From Hygrophila difformis (Eukaryota > Streptophyta > Magnoliopsida > Lamiales > Acanthaceae), in the NCBI GenBank assembly GCA_030278955.1, contig JAOANR010000014.1, positions 33,121,453 through 33,185,452 of the forward strand: a stretch of 64,000 nucleotides of DNA. Direction: 5' to 3'. This document shows positions 1-12,559 of the stretch, in pieces; within the stretch, counting starts at the first letter, position 1; each line of letters begins with the position of its first letter. The notes beneath the pieces were generated by a model, which saw nothing but the letters and a program-made list of their open reading frames with translations, was not told the origin of the DNA and ran no database searches. A program made the position numbers and the translations under genes.

Positions 1-1300
1 GGCTTCATGGATTGCTAAAATTTCAGCATGATTTGTGGAAGTAGCAGTCAAAGTCTGCTTCATTGATCTCCATAAAATTGCAGTACCACCACATATAAAA
101 ATATAGTTTGATATTTTGTTTTATGTGGATCTGACAAATATCCAGCATCACCAAAGCCGCTTATTTCATGTTGAGAATCATTTGAGTAAAATAACCCAAG
201 ATCAATAGTTCCTTGGAGATAGAGAAATATATATTTCATTCCATTCAAATGTCGTTTTGTAGGAGATAAAACTGAATCTCGCTAATAAATTTTCTGCAAA
301 TGATATATTTGGTCTAGTGCAGTTTGCGAGATACATTAAAGCACCTATGGCACTTAGATATGGGACCTCTGATCCAAGATATTTCTTCATCTTCCTCTTG
401 TGGTCTAAATGGATCATTTTTTGGATCAAGTGACCTTACGACCATTGGAGTACTCAATTGATCTGCTTTATCCATATAAAAATGCTTTAATACTCTGAGT
501 AAAAGCTGTCTGATGGACAAAAGTTCCATTATTTAAATATTCAATTTGCATACAAAGGCATGATTTGGTCTTACCAAAATCTTTGTTTCAAATTCATTTT
601 TCAAGTATTCAACAGCCTTTTGGAGCTCCTCTGGAGTTCCAATCAAGTTGAGATCATCAACATAAACTACAATGATTACAAACTATGGTCCATTTTTCTT
701 AATGAAAATACATGGACAAATTGGGTCATTTGTATACCCCTCTTGTACCAAGGACTCACTGAGTCGGTTATACCATATTCGCCCGAGCTGTTTCAATCCA
801 TATATCGATTTTTATAATTTGATACATATGTTTAGGATTTGATTTATGTCTCTGACATATTTAATCCCTCTGAGACCTTCATATAGATATATGTATCTAA
901 ATTTCCATATAGATACGCAGTAATAACATCCATCAATCTCATTTCAAGATTTTGATGGACTGTTAAACAGATAAGATAACTAAATGTTATTCTGTCCATT
1001 ACAAGGGAATATATTTCATCATAATAAAATCCGGGTCTCTGTGAGAACCCTAGGGCGACTAATCTCGCTTTGTATATGACAATTTCATTTTTCTCATTTC
1101 TTTTTCTTACAAAAGCTCATCTGTATCCAACTGGCTTTATATTTTCTGTTGTTTTGACAATCGGTCCAAACACTTTTCTTTTAGCCAGGGATCAAATTCA
1201 GATTCGATTGCATCTTTCCATTTTGGCCAATCTTTTCATTTCCAACATTCATCCATCGAATTTAGTTCATGATCATCGTCATCATTTATGATGTCAAGTG
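1..1300 (-). pseudogene. copia reverse transcriptase/RNase H remnant
   Basis: The minus strand encodes an RNase H fragment (GGTAILWRSMKQT-like, with AEILAIHE) at the extreme left. Upstream of it lie RT pieces with the copia-typical blocks STPMVVRSLD, DPFRP and YLSAIGALMYLANCTRPNISFA at about 202-529. The reading frame changes several times and carries stops, so no single ORF remains. The same blocks recur in the related copy at 51547-51786. Assignment to Ty1/copia is secure; activity is excluded by the breaks. Confidence 0.85.
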
Positions 1301-1834
1301 CTATAGGGTATGAGAATGCATTATCTATGATAATTGCATCTCAATTCCAAATATTTCTGCTTGTAACAAAATTAATTGATATTTCGTTATTTTCAATTTC
1401 TAGCTTATCTGGAGCCGCAAGTTTCTGCTCTTCTGTAGCTATTTGCTCTTCAAGAGCTTCTTTTTCCTCTAAAATATTTTCTGTAATTTTGTCACTTTCA
1501 ATTATTTGTGATCCTCTTTTCTTTCGAGGATTTTTATCTTTGGAACCTGGTGGTCTACCACGCTTCAAACTTGCAGTAGATTCATCTTTGGCAATTGTAA
1601 TTGGTCCCTCTGGGACATTAATTTTGATTGGAACATTTGCTCCTGGTATATGAGATTTAGTTACTCTTTCAGAGTCGCATAATGCGTCCGGAAATTGATT
1701 TGCAATATTCTGCAAATGTACAATTCTTTGTACTTCTAGTTCACAATAATTTGTATGAGGATCAAAGAAATCTAATAGTGTTTTCCAGTTGATTTATTTT
1801 TCTTTCTTTGGTTGATTTTTATCTCCCTCTAATG

Positions 1835-2700
1835 TCAGGAAATTAGATTGTCAAAATGACAATCTTTGAATTTCGCAGTAAATAAATCACCAGTTAATGG
1901 TTCAAAATATCGAATAATCGATTGCGATTCATACCCGACATATATTCCCAATCTACGTTGGGGACCCATATTTGTGCACTGAGGTGGTGCGATCGAAACA
2001 TACACTGCGCATCCAAATATTCTGAGATGGGATATGTCGGGTTCATGCCCAAATGTTAATTGTATAGGGGAATATTCATGATAATGTATCGGTCTTAACC
2101 GTACCAATTTTGTTGCATGTAATATTGCATGCCCCCAAGCTGTCAATGGCAGATCAGATCTCATTAATAATGGTCTGGCAATTAATTCTAAATGCTTTTT
2201 TGAGCGATTCTGCAAGTCCATTCTGTGTATGGACATGAGTAACTGGATGCTCAATCATTATGCCAATTGACATGAAGTATTCATCAAATCTCTAGGATGA
2301 ATATTCACCAGCATTATCCAATCGGATATTTTTTTTATTGTATAATCAGGGAACTGTGCTCGTAATTTCATAATTTGAGCAAATAATTTTGCAAATGCAT
2401 GGTTGTAAGAAGATAATAGTGTTACATTGACTATCGTGTTGATGCATCAATTAGCACTATAAAATATTATATGGTCCACATGGTGGATCTATAGGTCCAC
2501 TTATATCGCCCTGAATTCTTTCAAAAAAAACTAGGACTTTCAGTTCCCATTTTTGTTGGTGAATGTTTGGAAATCAATTTTCATTGGGAGCAAGCAACAC
2601 ATATATAATCATTACGTTGCAACAATTTTTGTCCCTTTAATGAATGCCATGACTATTTGCAATAATTCGCCTCATCATTGTAGAGCCGGGATGGCCTAGG
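1835..2700 (-). pseudogene. copia integrase core remnant
   Basis: A 139-residue open stretch at 1835-2254 carries the copia integrase C-terminal signature (HLRIFGCAVYVSIAPP, MGPQRRLGIYVGYES, FTAKFKDCHFD). Further right, other minus-strand frames encode the HHCC and DDE region, with readable pieces such as WHDRLGHPG and QGDISGPIDPP around 2460-2690, but broken by stops. In the family, this domain joins retroelement cDNA to the host chromosome. Here it is inactivated by frameshifts. Confidence 0.85.
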
Positions 2701-2720
2701 CGATCATGTCATATCATATA

Positions 2721-3062
2721 TTAATCAGTAATCATATGGCTTCCAATAAACCTCTGGCCTATTTTGGGATGATATTCATTAATGGGCCATTGGCCTTCAA
2801 TAAACCTCTGATTTATTTGGGGATTATTAGACCTATGGTATAAGTGATAATTTTCAGTTGTATTTATCTTTGAAAAATACAATCCAGAAGATAGAGTTGG
2901 TAATTTTTCCAATACATATTTCTTACCATAAGTGGTATTTGTAATTAATAAATATTCGACATTCTCTGAAGTCGATGTCTCGAGATGATACCCATTTTCT
3001 CGGATATCTTTAAAAGTCAATAAATTTCTTCGAGACTTGGGAGATAGGAGTGCATTTTTCAC
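2721..3062 (-). pseudogene. copia protease/GAG-pre-integrase segment
   Basis: This 113-residue open stretch starts with NALLSPKSRRNLLTFKDIREN, followed by EYLLITNTTYGKKYVLEKLPTLSSGLYF. That pattern is the stretch between protease and the integrase zinc-binding domain in copia polyproteins. It is a fragment only: the protease DSG motif to its right and the integrase to its left are in other frames. Confidence 0.75.
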
Positions 3063-3695
3063 AATTAATTTTGTTCCATCTGGGAAAATAATTTGGTTGT
3101 GCCAAATCCTTGTATAATATTTGCACTAGCACATATTATATTTATGTATCTCTCATTCTTAAATTGGACAAATACCTTATGTTCTTTAGTATCGTGTGCG
3201 TTGAAGCACTATCAAGAAAAAAAAAATTTAAATAAAACAAAATTTAACATAAGCGAAACATCAGAATACAGAGATAATAATATAGCACAGATAAAAAAAA
3301 ATCAAAGCTTAATAAAAATAATAATATAATAAAATGCAATGCACTATATAAATAAGATTGTATCATTGAAGAAATTTGTACATCTTTAGATGATATATTT
3401 AGCATATCAATAATGGCCTTTTGTAATATTAATATTGTCGTACTTTAGCAAGGTTTATTTCAACCTTTATTTGCTTCATTGTATCAATAATTATCGGTAA
3501 CTAGTACCAAATCATTAGTCGTACGATAAATTTTGGGACTATGTCCTCCTGCCATATTGATAGCATTTTTCTTCAATTGCTTTTGCCTTTTAGAGGCATA
3601 ATTTCTGGCAATTATTTTGCCATTTAAAAATCTGACTCTGTCAGTACACACGACCAAACTGAAGACCCACGAATCTGTTGGTATAACCAAACTAA

Positions 3696-4870
3696 GGTGC
3701 GTTTGGTACAGAGAATGAAATTGCAGAGAAATGGTGGTAGAGAATGGAATTGCAGAGAAAGAGAATTGAGTTAGAGAAAGAGAATTGATTCTCATGTTTG
3801 GTAACACAGGGAATGAGAATTGATACTTTTGTTTCTAGTTGAGTATGACAGAGAATTCAACATAGAAATACAACAAATAATCAACTGAATTTTCTATTTT
3901 TAATATAATATAATATAATAATAGTTATTTTCTATTTTCTTTTATAATTTATTTTAAGATAATTTAATTATCATATAATTATAGTTTATTAATTTTATTT
4001 AATATTATATTTTAAAAAATATTTAATTATATTTTTTCAATTTAAATAAAAATTAATTTAATTTTATTTATTTTTTGTTATATTGCATATTTATTTTATT
4101 TAATTATTATTTTATATTAATTTATTTAAATTATGAATTGATTTTATATTTTTATTTACTGTTAAATTTTACTCCCTCCGTCCCAGGCAAGACGTCCTGT
4201 TTGACTTTTGACACTGTTCATTGTTCAACTTTGACTCAATATTATTTTAAGTATATATTTGGAAAAAATAGTCATGTTCGGTCTTGTTAGATTCGTTTAA
4301 TCGTATAGTTTTAGAATATATATTTTACAAAAAATTTACATGTATATATTTTGAGATATTAACGATTAAAAATATGCATTGAATTGTGTGCAAAAGTTAA
4401 ACATGACATTTTAGTTGGGACAGAGGGAGTAATATTTTATATTTTTATATTATTTTATATATATATTTTAATTTACTTTTTATATTTACTTTAATAAGAT
4501 ATAATATAATTTCATTTTCTTTAACATAATTAAATTTCATTATTCAGTTATATGTATACATATATTATAATTTACATCTAATTTAATAATTTATATGATT
4601 AATTATATTTAACTATTTTAATATATTTAATTCAATTTTCATTATTTATATTTTTAATTTAAAGTTATTTGGATATTTTTATATTTATCCATATTGTATA
4701 TTGAACCCATAAATTTCAATTCTCCCCATTTCTCCATATATAACAGGGAATTTAAAGTTGGGAATGAGAATTCATTTATTTCTCAACTCTCAAATCTTTA
4801 ATGCAACCAAACAAGAGAAATGCAATTAATTCCCTTTCTTTACCTTCATTTCTCTATACCAAACACCCTC
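3696..4870. mobile_element. PIF/Harbinger-like (Tourist-type) element with TAA target duplication
   Basis: The 1,175-bp insertion has inverted termini: GGTGCGTTTGGTACAGAGAA on the left, and GAGGGTGTTTGGTATAGAGA on the right read on the minus strand. It is flanked by TAA at 3693-3695 and 4871-4873. The related copia copy at 53745-53775 shows the empty site, reading continuously from ACCAAACTAAGACC into TATGGACC, so the insertion boundaries are directly supported. The interior is very AT-rich and non-coding, and carries a Stowaway MITE. A 3-bp TWA duplication fits PIF/Harbinger; no transposase is present. Confidence 0.8.
4172..4429. mobile_element. Stowaway-type MITE (Tc1/mariner), nested in the PIF-like element
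   Basis: The 258-bp element has termini CTCCCTCCGTCCCA and an inverted partner GGGACAGAGGGAG, flanked by TA at 4170-4171 and 4430-4431. Internal sequence (GGTCTTGTTAGATTCGT) is shared with the MITEs at 34147, 55780 and 57705, so they form one family. Non-autonomous and non-coding. Confidence 0.9.
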
Positions 4871-5829
4871 TAAGATTTATGGACCATGTTGGTATTCATG
4901 TCATTTCCATTTATGTCTTGTCACATATCTCAATTGGCACATTATTTTGAACATGAGTGATTTATATGATTTACAGACTTATAGTCTTGCAGTCATTATG
5001 ATGCCCCCATTTGGGATTTCAGCCAAAAATCTCTGTTTTATCAAAAAGTTGCTTGCCCCCACATTAAAAGAACTGTCACTATCTCTTATCAAAAATAAGA
5101 ATAGGCAAGAGGCTTATTAAACTCTCTCTGGTGTGCCTCTTCTGGGGTAGATCAATTTTAAATGATCATTTTATTTCCCACATATAGATCAATATGATCT
5201 TTTGAATGTATTTTTTTTTTCACGGTCTTGGCCTGTGGCCGTATTTTTTTTTTTATAATGGTCTTTTCTAGACCCATAGATTCCAGATAAATTTCAACAT
5301 CCATTTCCAGGATAAATGATTATTTCCAGATACCATCAGTGGTGGAAAATCCTGCTTTGTCAAGTTAGCTATATTAAAATTATTGAAATACAAAAATTAA
5401 ATATTACCTCAAAGGAAATTTCAGCAGAGCTCCGTTGGTGGCTCATGTTGATAACGTGTTGTAATATATTATAGTATATATTTGTATTGTCTATCTGCTC
5501 TATAATATTAACTCAATCGGTATATATTTGTTATATATATACTGCTCAAGTTGAACAAGGAACACAAGAAAGAGAGATGAAGGGAGAAGTGGTGATTGAA
5601 GGGAAATAATACAGGAGAAGAGAAAGCAGAGAGAGTTAGAGAGAAGGTGTTATCTTTTAATCCCATATTGTTACATATTTATACAACTATTTTATAGCCA
5701 CCACTACTAGCATAGAGTTGATAACTAATAACATAGGTGTCAAGAAAAACATGGCCTCTTGTCTGCTTGACATCCATAGCCGCCTGACTTTTGTGCATCA
5801 ATTATTGATGGAGACATCCATTATATTAT

Positions 5830-6046
5830 ATAACACAAAGAAATTTAAAGTATTAAAAATAAAAAGAACAAACACACAAAATTTGTTGATTCAGTGGGCC
5901 AAAGCCTAAGTCAACCTAGGAGCATTCCACCATATGTTGAATCAGAGGGTCCAAATCTTTCAAGGTTTCGTTGTAAGGTATTGATATTGGAGTTTGAGGA
6001 GGATACATGTCCGAATTCATCTGGAATCGAATCAATTTAAGATATT
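5830..6046. other. Unassigned AT-rich spacer
   Basis: This short stretch lies between the copia 5' LTR region and the hAT-type MITE. I see no convincing ORF or repeat boundary in it; part may belong to the copia LTR, whose end I cannot place. Confidence 0.3.
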
Positions 6047-6597
6047 CTGTATACCAAAAATACCGAAATACCGATATATATTATAAAATACTACTATATA
6101 ATTATATATTTATTATTAAACCCAAAAAAATTTCTAATTAAGCCCCAATCCCAATTTAAAAAAACCTAAAATTAAATTTCTATTTGTTAGCAAACCCTAA
6201 TTCAAAATTTCAATTCTATTCTTCTTTCTCCTCTTCAGTCCTTACAGTCACTGTGCGTGGTTGATTTTATTTATGCTAGAAGAGATTATGAATGACCTCT
6301 AAAGTTTATTTTAAAACCCTATTGATGTTTTTTGATGTAAATTACATTATTTTGGAATTTATTTTTATTGCACTTTTATATGAAACTATTATATGAAAAT
6401 TTTCATTCATTTTCATAAAATTTTTTATATGGCATATCGATAGTACCGAACTTTTATGCCGAATATTTCGGTATACCGAATATTGGTATACTGAATTTAT
6501 GGTATGGTAATGGTATTTATTTTTCATATACCGATATTTACGGTATGGTAACGGTATGAGTGAAAAGTTTTGGTATGGTGTACCGATCCACCCCTAG
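6047..6597. mobile_element. Truncated hAT-type MITE related to the one at 13131
   Basis: The right end reads GTACCGATCCACCCCTA, the same terminal pattern as the hAT MITE at 13131-13753. Flanking sequence is rich in TACCG/CGGTA words (ACCGAAATACCGATATATA near 6060; CGGTATGGTAACGGTATG near 6541). The left inverted terminus (AGGGGTGG) is not visible and no 8-bp duplication could be paired, so the copy is truncated or rearranged. Confidence 0.65.
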
Positions 6598-6599
6598 CT

Positions 6600-8628
6600 T
6601 CATGTATGAAAGCCTCAGCCTCTCTTTTTTTAGGCGGTGCAAATGCTTTGGCACATACCATCGAAAGTGGCCTTCAAACCTTTTGGGAAGCGGGTCAGTC
6701 ATTCGAAACATCCGTGCCTTCAGTGTATTGCCTTGCAAAGAACCCATCCTCACGTTTCAGCACATGGTAATCACTTGGGTGTCCCGCCACCTGGACCTCG
6801 ACAACGTTGTAGAGTATGCCTTGTAATGAGTCGATCATGGGTTAGCAGTGCCAAGCAATATCTGCAAAGTGAAGTGCTGTGAAGTGTGCGGCGCCAAGTT
6901 GTACAATAGGGACTTTGTTTTTGTATACATCTTGGCTGGGCTGATATATTGGCCACCGCATTGTAATTCAAGTATCCCAATCTTATGGAATAATAATATC
7001 ATTTCAATCCCATTATGATGGATAATGTTTCTTTAAAAATCATGCATTGACCGGGACAAACATTTCTTTACCATTTTCTAATATTAACTTATATGCTCTA
7101 CTGGTAAAATGTTCTTAATGATAAAAGGTCTTACCCAGTTTGGGCTCCACTTTCTCAGGATGTCGCTCTTTTGCCCTGGTAGCCAAATTACTTTCCAGAT
7201 GAAGTCTCCATTTGGAAATATTTTAAGTCCATTCTTTTATTTACCAATTGGTCTCCATCTTTTTGCTCTTTTGAATATTATTGAGCTCTTTGCAGCTATT
7301 ATCATTGACTGCTAGTAAAACATCCATCATGGCCTAATCGTATTGATCAACTGACAACTAATTCTGTTGGCTTGTTTTGAGCATTGGCATAGTGAGCTCG
7401 GCTGGCAGCATGACATCCATCCAGTATTCCAATATGCCTAAAGCACTTCTGATTTTTTTTCGTGCTAATTTCTTGGATTATACTCAATCATCCTTCTGAT
7501 TATTCCGATCAACTGCTTCTTGGTTGCCTCAGTTTGACCGTTCCCTTTCGAGTAGTTTATGGTGAGGAATATATGATTTTGATTCCTTCACTTTTTCTCC
7601 AGTGAACACGCATCATCGATCAGTCAAAATTATCTGAAAAATCCCAAAACGGTGAATCAATTGTCACCTGACGAATCCAATCACATTCTTTTTCATTTAT
7701 GGTAGTATACGTTGTGCTTCGGTCGACTTCATAAAGTATACCGTATCTTCCAGGATATTCTCATGCTTTTTAAAAGATGAAAGATAAATTTTCCCAATTA
7801 TATCCATGGCCCATCTCTTGAATGGCCGTGATCAGACAAATGCGTGCATCTCTTCGCCTGGTATATTCTATATCGAACAATGCTTTTGGCATTCTTAGCA
7901 TCCTTTGGAATATTTTGCCATTTGCTGCCAGCCAAAAATATCCTAGCCATATGATATTCCACTTCATGTCCCGGCTGGACCTGTCTTGTCCACAAATGCT
8001 TTTATGAACCTCCCCCATAACGCACTTTGCATCTAATTTATAAATGCATCATAGCGGTATGCCATCTAAACAGTCGTCTGGTTTGATTAAATTCTTCATA
8101 TGTTTCTCTCTCCATTCTGCAGGCTCGGCCGAAAATGAGCATATTTCCTGGTTTTCTGTATGAACCAATATCCTGTATTATGAGGGATGTTGGGCCAATT
8201 CTCGCCTCTTCCATCGCTTGCGAATGTGTTCAACATACGCTGGCTTTCAAGTAACTTCAGCACATAATCTGTGCCTATACTGGTTTTAGCTTATGATCCG
8301 TCAAACATGAGAATCCATGGTTGTAGGTAGATCATATTTTCCTTCTTAGGATCCTCATATTGAGCCTCGTCCAACAAAGGAAAAATGGGTGGTCAACCAA
8401 GAAGTCCGCTACCACAGTAGACAAGATATCTTCTCTACATCTGCCGATTTTGGGAGGGTTAATAAATAAAGATTCTTAGCATGGAGTGCCAATTGATCCA
8501 TCCATTCACATACAAGGATCGTACATGTTGTGTCATGCCCACAGTCGAAGGAGTGATGCTGCGAGGCTAAGCTATAGGCATGAAAGTAGTATACCCATCC
8601 TTGAGCTGAATAGCTCATTTTAGGACTT
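6600..8628 (-). mobile_element. Ty3/gypsy remnant: RNase H, integrase and C-terminal region
   Basis: Minus-strand pieces show gypsy integrase homology. At 7770-8018 a degenerate zinc-binding region begins EVHKSICG...GYFWLAANG, and runs into a core with IDIIGKIY-like and FVRQVTIDSPFWDF-like words at about 7560-7800. At 7080-7310 a C-terminal piece has WSPNWVRPFIIKN-like sequence. An RNase H-like piece (LVCEWMDQLALHAK) lies at 8409-8660. The segment stops at the copia insertion at 8629-14372 and continues at 14373. The RT domain is not recognisable, suggesting an internal deletion. It is heavily mutated. Confidence 0.7.
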
Positions 8629-8633
8629 GTTTG
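8629..8633. repeat. Target-site duplication GTTTG (left) of copia element
   Basis: GTTTG immediately precedes the LTR start at 8634 and recurs at 14368-14372 immediately after the other LTR. Confidence 0.9.
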
Positions 8634-9075
8634 TGTTGTGGAAATTGGGTTAGTTTCCACCTTAAATTATACCCGAATAATAGAACTATTAATTAAACAA
8701 TAAGGAGAACACCAAGATTTAACGAGGTTCGGCAGAACTCTGCCTACGTCCTTCGAGCCACGCTGAATTATTATTTCACTATGAAGGGAAAAAAATTATA
8801 AAAGGGTATAGAAAATAATCATAAACCATAAAACACATAGAACGAGAAAAACACACAAAGGCTAAAAGAACCTACACTTTCACAAAGGGAATTCAAGGCA
8901 CTGCCTTTATATTTTGCTTTTTCAATGCAATTGCTGGCGTGCACATTCCAACTAATGAATGGCTAGTATTTATAAGTAATTTTGTAGCAGCTTGCCATCT
9001 ACCTGCCATCTACCATATTCAATGCTCAACCATTTCCCAGCTATCTTCTTTAATGGATGGGACGACCACTTTATA
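8634..9075 (-). repeat. 3' LTR of copia element
   Basis: This copy is homologous to 13958-14367, starting TGTTGTGG and ending ACTTTATA (the partner ends ACTTTACA). Shared blocks include TTAAATTATACCCGAATAAT and GAGGTTCGGCA. The two copies differ by several indels and substitutions, so the insertion is not recent. Confidence 0.92.
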
Positions 9076-9479
9076 AATCTCCACCTTGGTGCATTCCAAA
9101 TTCCAATCATAATGTCTCCTTCAAGGTTCTCTCGTCACGAAATTCGGAGAGACCTCCAATTGCTCTTTTCAATGCCAACTTCAAACCTTTGAGACATTTA
9201 TCAAGTTCAAACAATGTTCGAACTTGATCCCTGTTACGGTCGTCTTCAACATATCTGCAGGATTCTTGGTGGTCTTGATCTTTTATACCTTGACTCCACC
9301 TTCTTCAATTATTTCCCTCAAAAAATGGTATCGTACATCGATATGCTTTGTTCTAGCATGATACGCTTGGTTCTTTGCTACGTGAATGGCACTTTGACTG
9401 TCACAAAATATTGTTACATATTTTTTACCAACTCCCAAGTCATCCAGCAATCCCTGTAATCAAATTGCTTACTTAACAA

Positions 9480-10643
9480 CCTTAGTGATGGCCATATATT
9501 CTACTTCCGTTGTTGACAAAGCAACGGTTGACTGTAAGGTCGACTTCCAATTAATTGGTGCGTTTGCAAGAGTAAACACATACTTTATCCAGTAGTTGAT
9601 CAATGTTTATCTAGATCTCCTGCATAGTCTGAATCATAGTACCCAACTATATGTTGACCATTCACATTATTCTTCTCAAACATCAATCCAATATCTAAGT
9701 TTTCAAGATATACCTTAGAATTCATTTCACTGTGTGCCAATGATCTTTGCCAGGATCATGCGTATACCTGCTCACAACTCGAACTGCATGTGAAATGTCA
9801 GGCCTTGTACACACCATAGCATGCATCAAGGTACTCATCGCATTTGAATAAGGAACCTTTGACATGTATTCTCGTTCCTCCTTCGTTTTCGGACAATTTA
9901 AAGCACTTATTTTGAAATGTGGAGAAAACAATGTACTTACAGGTTTGGTATTGTTAGTCATGCAAAACCGTTGTAGTACTTTATTCAAATATTGCTTCTG
10001 AGTCAAACTCGGAATGCCCTTCTTTATGTCTCTCGTTATTTCCATACCAAGAATTTTTTTTATTTTTTTTGCTTCACCGAGATGTTTCATTTCGAACTCC
10101 TTGCTGAGTTGGGACCTAACCTTGCTTGTCTCTCCTCTATGTTTCGAAGCAATTATCATGTCATCTACATATAGAAGAAGATAAATGAAAGATCTATCAT
10201 GTAGCTTACGGAAATATACGCAATGATCAAAACTGCTCCTGGTGTATTTCTAGCCAGTCATGAATTGACCAAATCGCTTATACCATTGCCTTGGAGATTG
10301 TTTCAATCCATAAAGCAATTTATTCAACCTGCAAACCTAATCTTCATTTCCGGCAACTTTTAAATCCTTCTGGTTGGGTCATGTAGATTTCCTCCTACAA
10401 ATCACCATGTAAAAATGTCGTATTTACATGCATTTGAACTAGTTCCAAATCAAACTGCGCTCCCAAGGCCAATAAAATACAAATAGAGAAATGTTTTACA
10501 ACAAGGAAAAATTCCTCATTGTAATCAATTCCCTCCTTTTGAGCATAGCCTTTAGCTACCAATCTTGCCTTGTAGCGAACATCATTCTTTTCTGGAAATC
10601 CCTCTTTCAGAGGATACACCCACTTGCAACCCATTGCATTCAC
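9480..10643 (-). pseudogene. copia RT/RNase H (broken)
   Basis: The minus strand carries RT blocks NAMGCKWVYPLKEG, RYKARLVAKGYAQKEGIDYNE and VNTTFLHGDL (10395-10643). The region after the catalytic site has KHLGEAKKIKKILGMEI, YLNKVLQRFCM and PYSNAMSTLMHAMVCTRPDI (9722-10159). These are diagnostic of Ty1/copia. The YVDD-containing segment near 10160-10200 lies in another frame (IIASKHR preceded by LLYVDDM-like sequence). At least two frame changes and several stops inactivate it. Confidence 0.9.
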
Positions 10644-10999
10644 TCTCTAGGAGATTAGCAAGCTTCCAAGTGTGATTTGCTTCAAGGGAATGCATTTCCT
10701 CGTTCATGGCTTTCTTCCACTTTTCTTTATCTGGACTGTTATCATTATCAAGAAAGGTTTGTGGTATACCTTGTTTAATAACAGGAAGTGCATAGGCCAA
10801 CATGCTTTCGAATTGAGCATGTCTTTGAATTTATATTCTTGGCCTCCTAATTGCAATTGGTAAATCTTGTTGTTCCTGAGGTTCTTAGGCTAAAACCTCA
10901 CTTTGTATGGGTCTTCTTCGGTACTTGGACTATCGTCTTCTCTTGGTTTACCTCTGCAACTTTGGTTGTAGATGTTTGAAACTTCAATTGTTGAGGATA

Positions 11000-12330
11000 A
11001 TGCTCAACCTGCTCAGTACTATCAGTCTGCTATTTGGTTACCTTATTCAACATTATTGATTTGTTGAAGGTAACATCCCTGCTAAAGATCACCTTTTTCA
11101 TATCCGGGCACCATAGGCGATATCCTTTTACACCAGAAGATATCCAACGAAAACAGCTCTTCTCGCCCAAATCCAGCTTCGATTTTTTCACATGATAATA
11201 TGCAATAGAACCAAATACACGTAAAGAATCATAATCATTTGCAGGTTTGCCAAACCATGCCTCTAAAGGTGTCTAGCCTTTAAGTGCGGCTGATGGTAAT
11301 CGATTGATTAGATGATTCATATATGTCACCGCTTCAGCCTAAAATTGCTTGGCTAAATTAGCACTGGACAACAATCACCAAACTTTCTCTAACAAGGTTC
11401 GATTCCTCCGTTTAGCTACCCCCATTCTGTTGTGGCGTGTCCCGTACTGTGAAGTGTCGGGAGATACCTTCCTTCTTGCAAAAATAGCAAATAGGGTCAT
11501 TTTGATATTCTGTGCCATTATCAGATCGAAGCACTTTAATCTTTCTCCCGGTCTAGTTCTCCATCATTTTCTTCCAATTGTGGAATTTCCCAAATGCTTC
11601 ATCTTTTGTTCGCATAGGATACACCCATACTCTCTGGGAAAAGTCATCAACAAACGTTATAAAATAATGGTTTCCTCCCAGAGAAGTCGTCTTCTAGGTC
11701 CCCACACATCTGAGCGAATGTAATCTATATTGCCTTTAGTGTTACGGATTGATGTTCCGAACTTCACCCGCGTTTGATTTCCTATAGTATATTGCTCGCA
11801 AAATTCAAGTTTGCAAGTCTTTGCATCCTTTAATAATCCTCACTTTGCTAGAGTCTGCAAGGATTTTTCCCCAGCATGCTCAAGCCTTATATGTCATAGC
11901 TTGGTCATCTCCTCTTCCTTGTCTGATTCTAATATTGATGATGTAATGCCAACTACCTTATTGTCCTGAAAGTAGTATAAGTTGTTTTTCCTTATACCTC
12001 TCATGATGACAAGTGCTCTTGAGATCACTATCAAAATCCCATTCTGAATGCTGATAGACTGGCCTTTGGCTTCCAAAGCTCCCACTGATATGAGATTCTA
12101 GCAAATTTTGGTATGTACTGAACTTCTGTCGATGCCTTGGTTGTTCCACCGTGGTTCTTCAGATATATTGAGTCGAATCCAGCTATCTGACAAGGTTCAT
12201 TGTCGGCTAGGTAGACAACTCCACCGTCAACTTTTTCAAAGTTGACAAACTACTCCTTCCTGGAACACAAGCTAAAGAATAGTCTGTCTCATCACTATCA
12301 GCAACACAAGCCTCTGCTACCGCTTTCCCC
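11000..12330 (-). pseudogene. copia protease and integrase (broken)
   Basis: Read on the minus strand in changing frames: a protease-proximal stretch near 12230-12330, and the pre-integrase region (VGALEAKGQSISIQNG, NNLYYFQDNKVVG) at about 11894-12149. Then come a degenerate zinc-binding domain (HIRLEHAGEKSLQTLAK) and integrase core words KVLRSDNGTEYQND and RHFTVRDTPQQNG at about 11370-11560. Those two core words are hallmarks of Tnt1/Tork-type copia integrases. Multiple stops interrupt all domains. Confidence 0.88.
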
Positions 12331-12559
12331 TTTTTATTCTAATGTCCTCTCTCGTTAAAAAAGATACATTCGTCTTTTGACACTCTGCCTCTTGACTTGG
12401 ATCTGCAGATAGTTATAATATCCGACTTCTCTATTATTGCCGGTTCTATTCGGAACAGCCTGGATTGTGCTCCATCAAAAGAACATCTCTATTCAATGCA
12501 AAATTGAAGTAATTTTGGCTACGACCCCGAACAATATGAGCTTCACCAGTTGAACTCTT

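Larger units (their letters stand above)
1..5800 (-). mobile_element. Ty1/copia element, decayed, 5' part only (left edge outside window)
   Basis: Copia coding fragments run right to left on the minus strand. The window opens inside RNase H. RT/RNase H follows at about 1-1300, an INT-RT linker with an RGRPPGSKDKNP-like motif at 1341-1715, integrase core at 1835-2700, and the protease/pre-integrase region at 2721-3062. A degraded gag/protease region extends to about 5450. The 5' LTR begins at 5457 (TGTTGTAATATATT on the plus strand). The primer-binding region ACGTTATCAACATGAG, read on the minus strand, lies just inside it. The outer LTR end cannot be fixed because the other LTR is outside the window; about 5800 is a guess. 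Many stops and frameshifts make it non-functional. It belongs to the same family as the copia element at 39403-54318. Confidence 0.85.
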
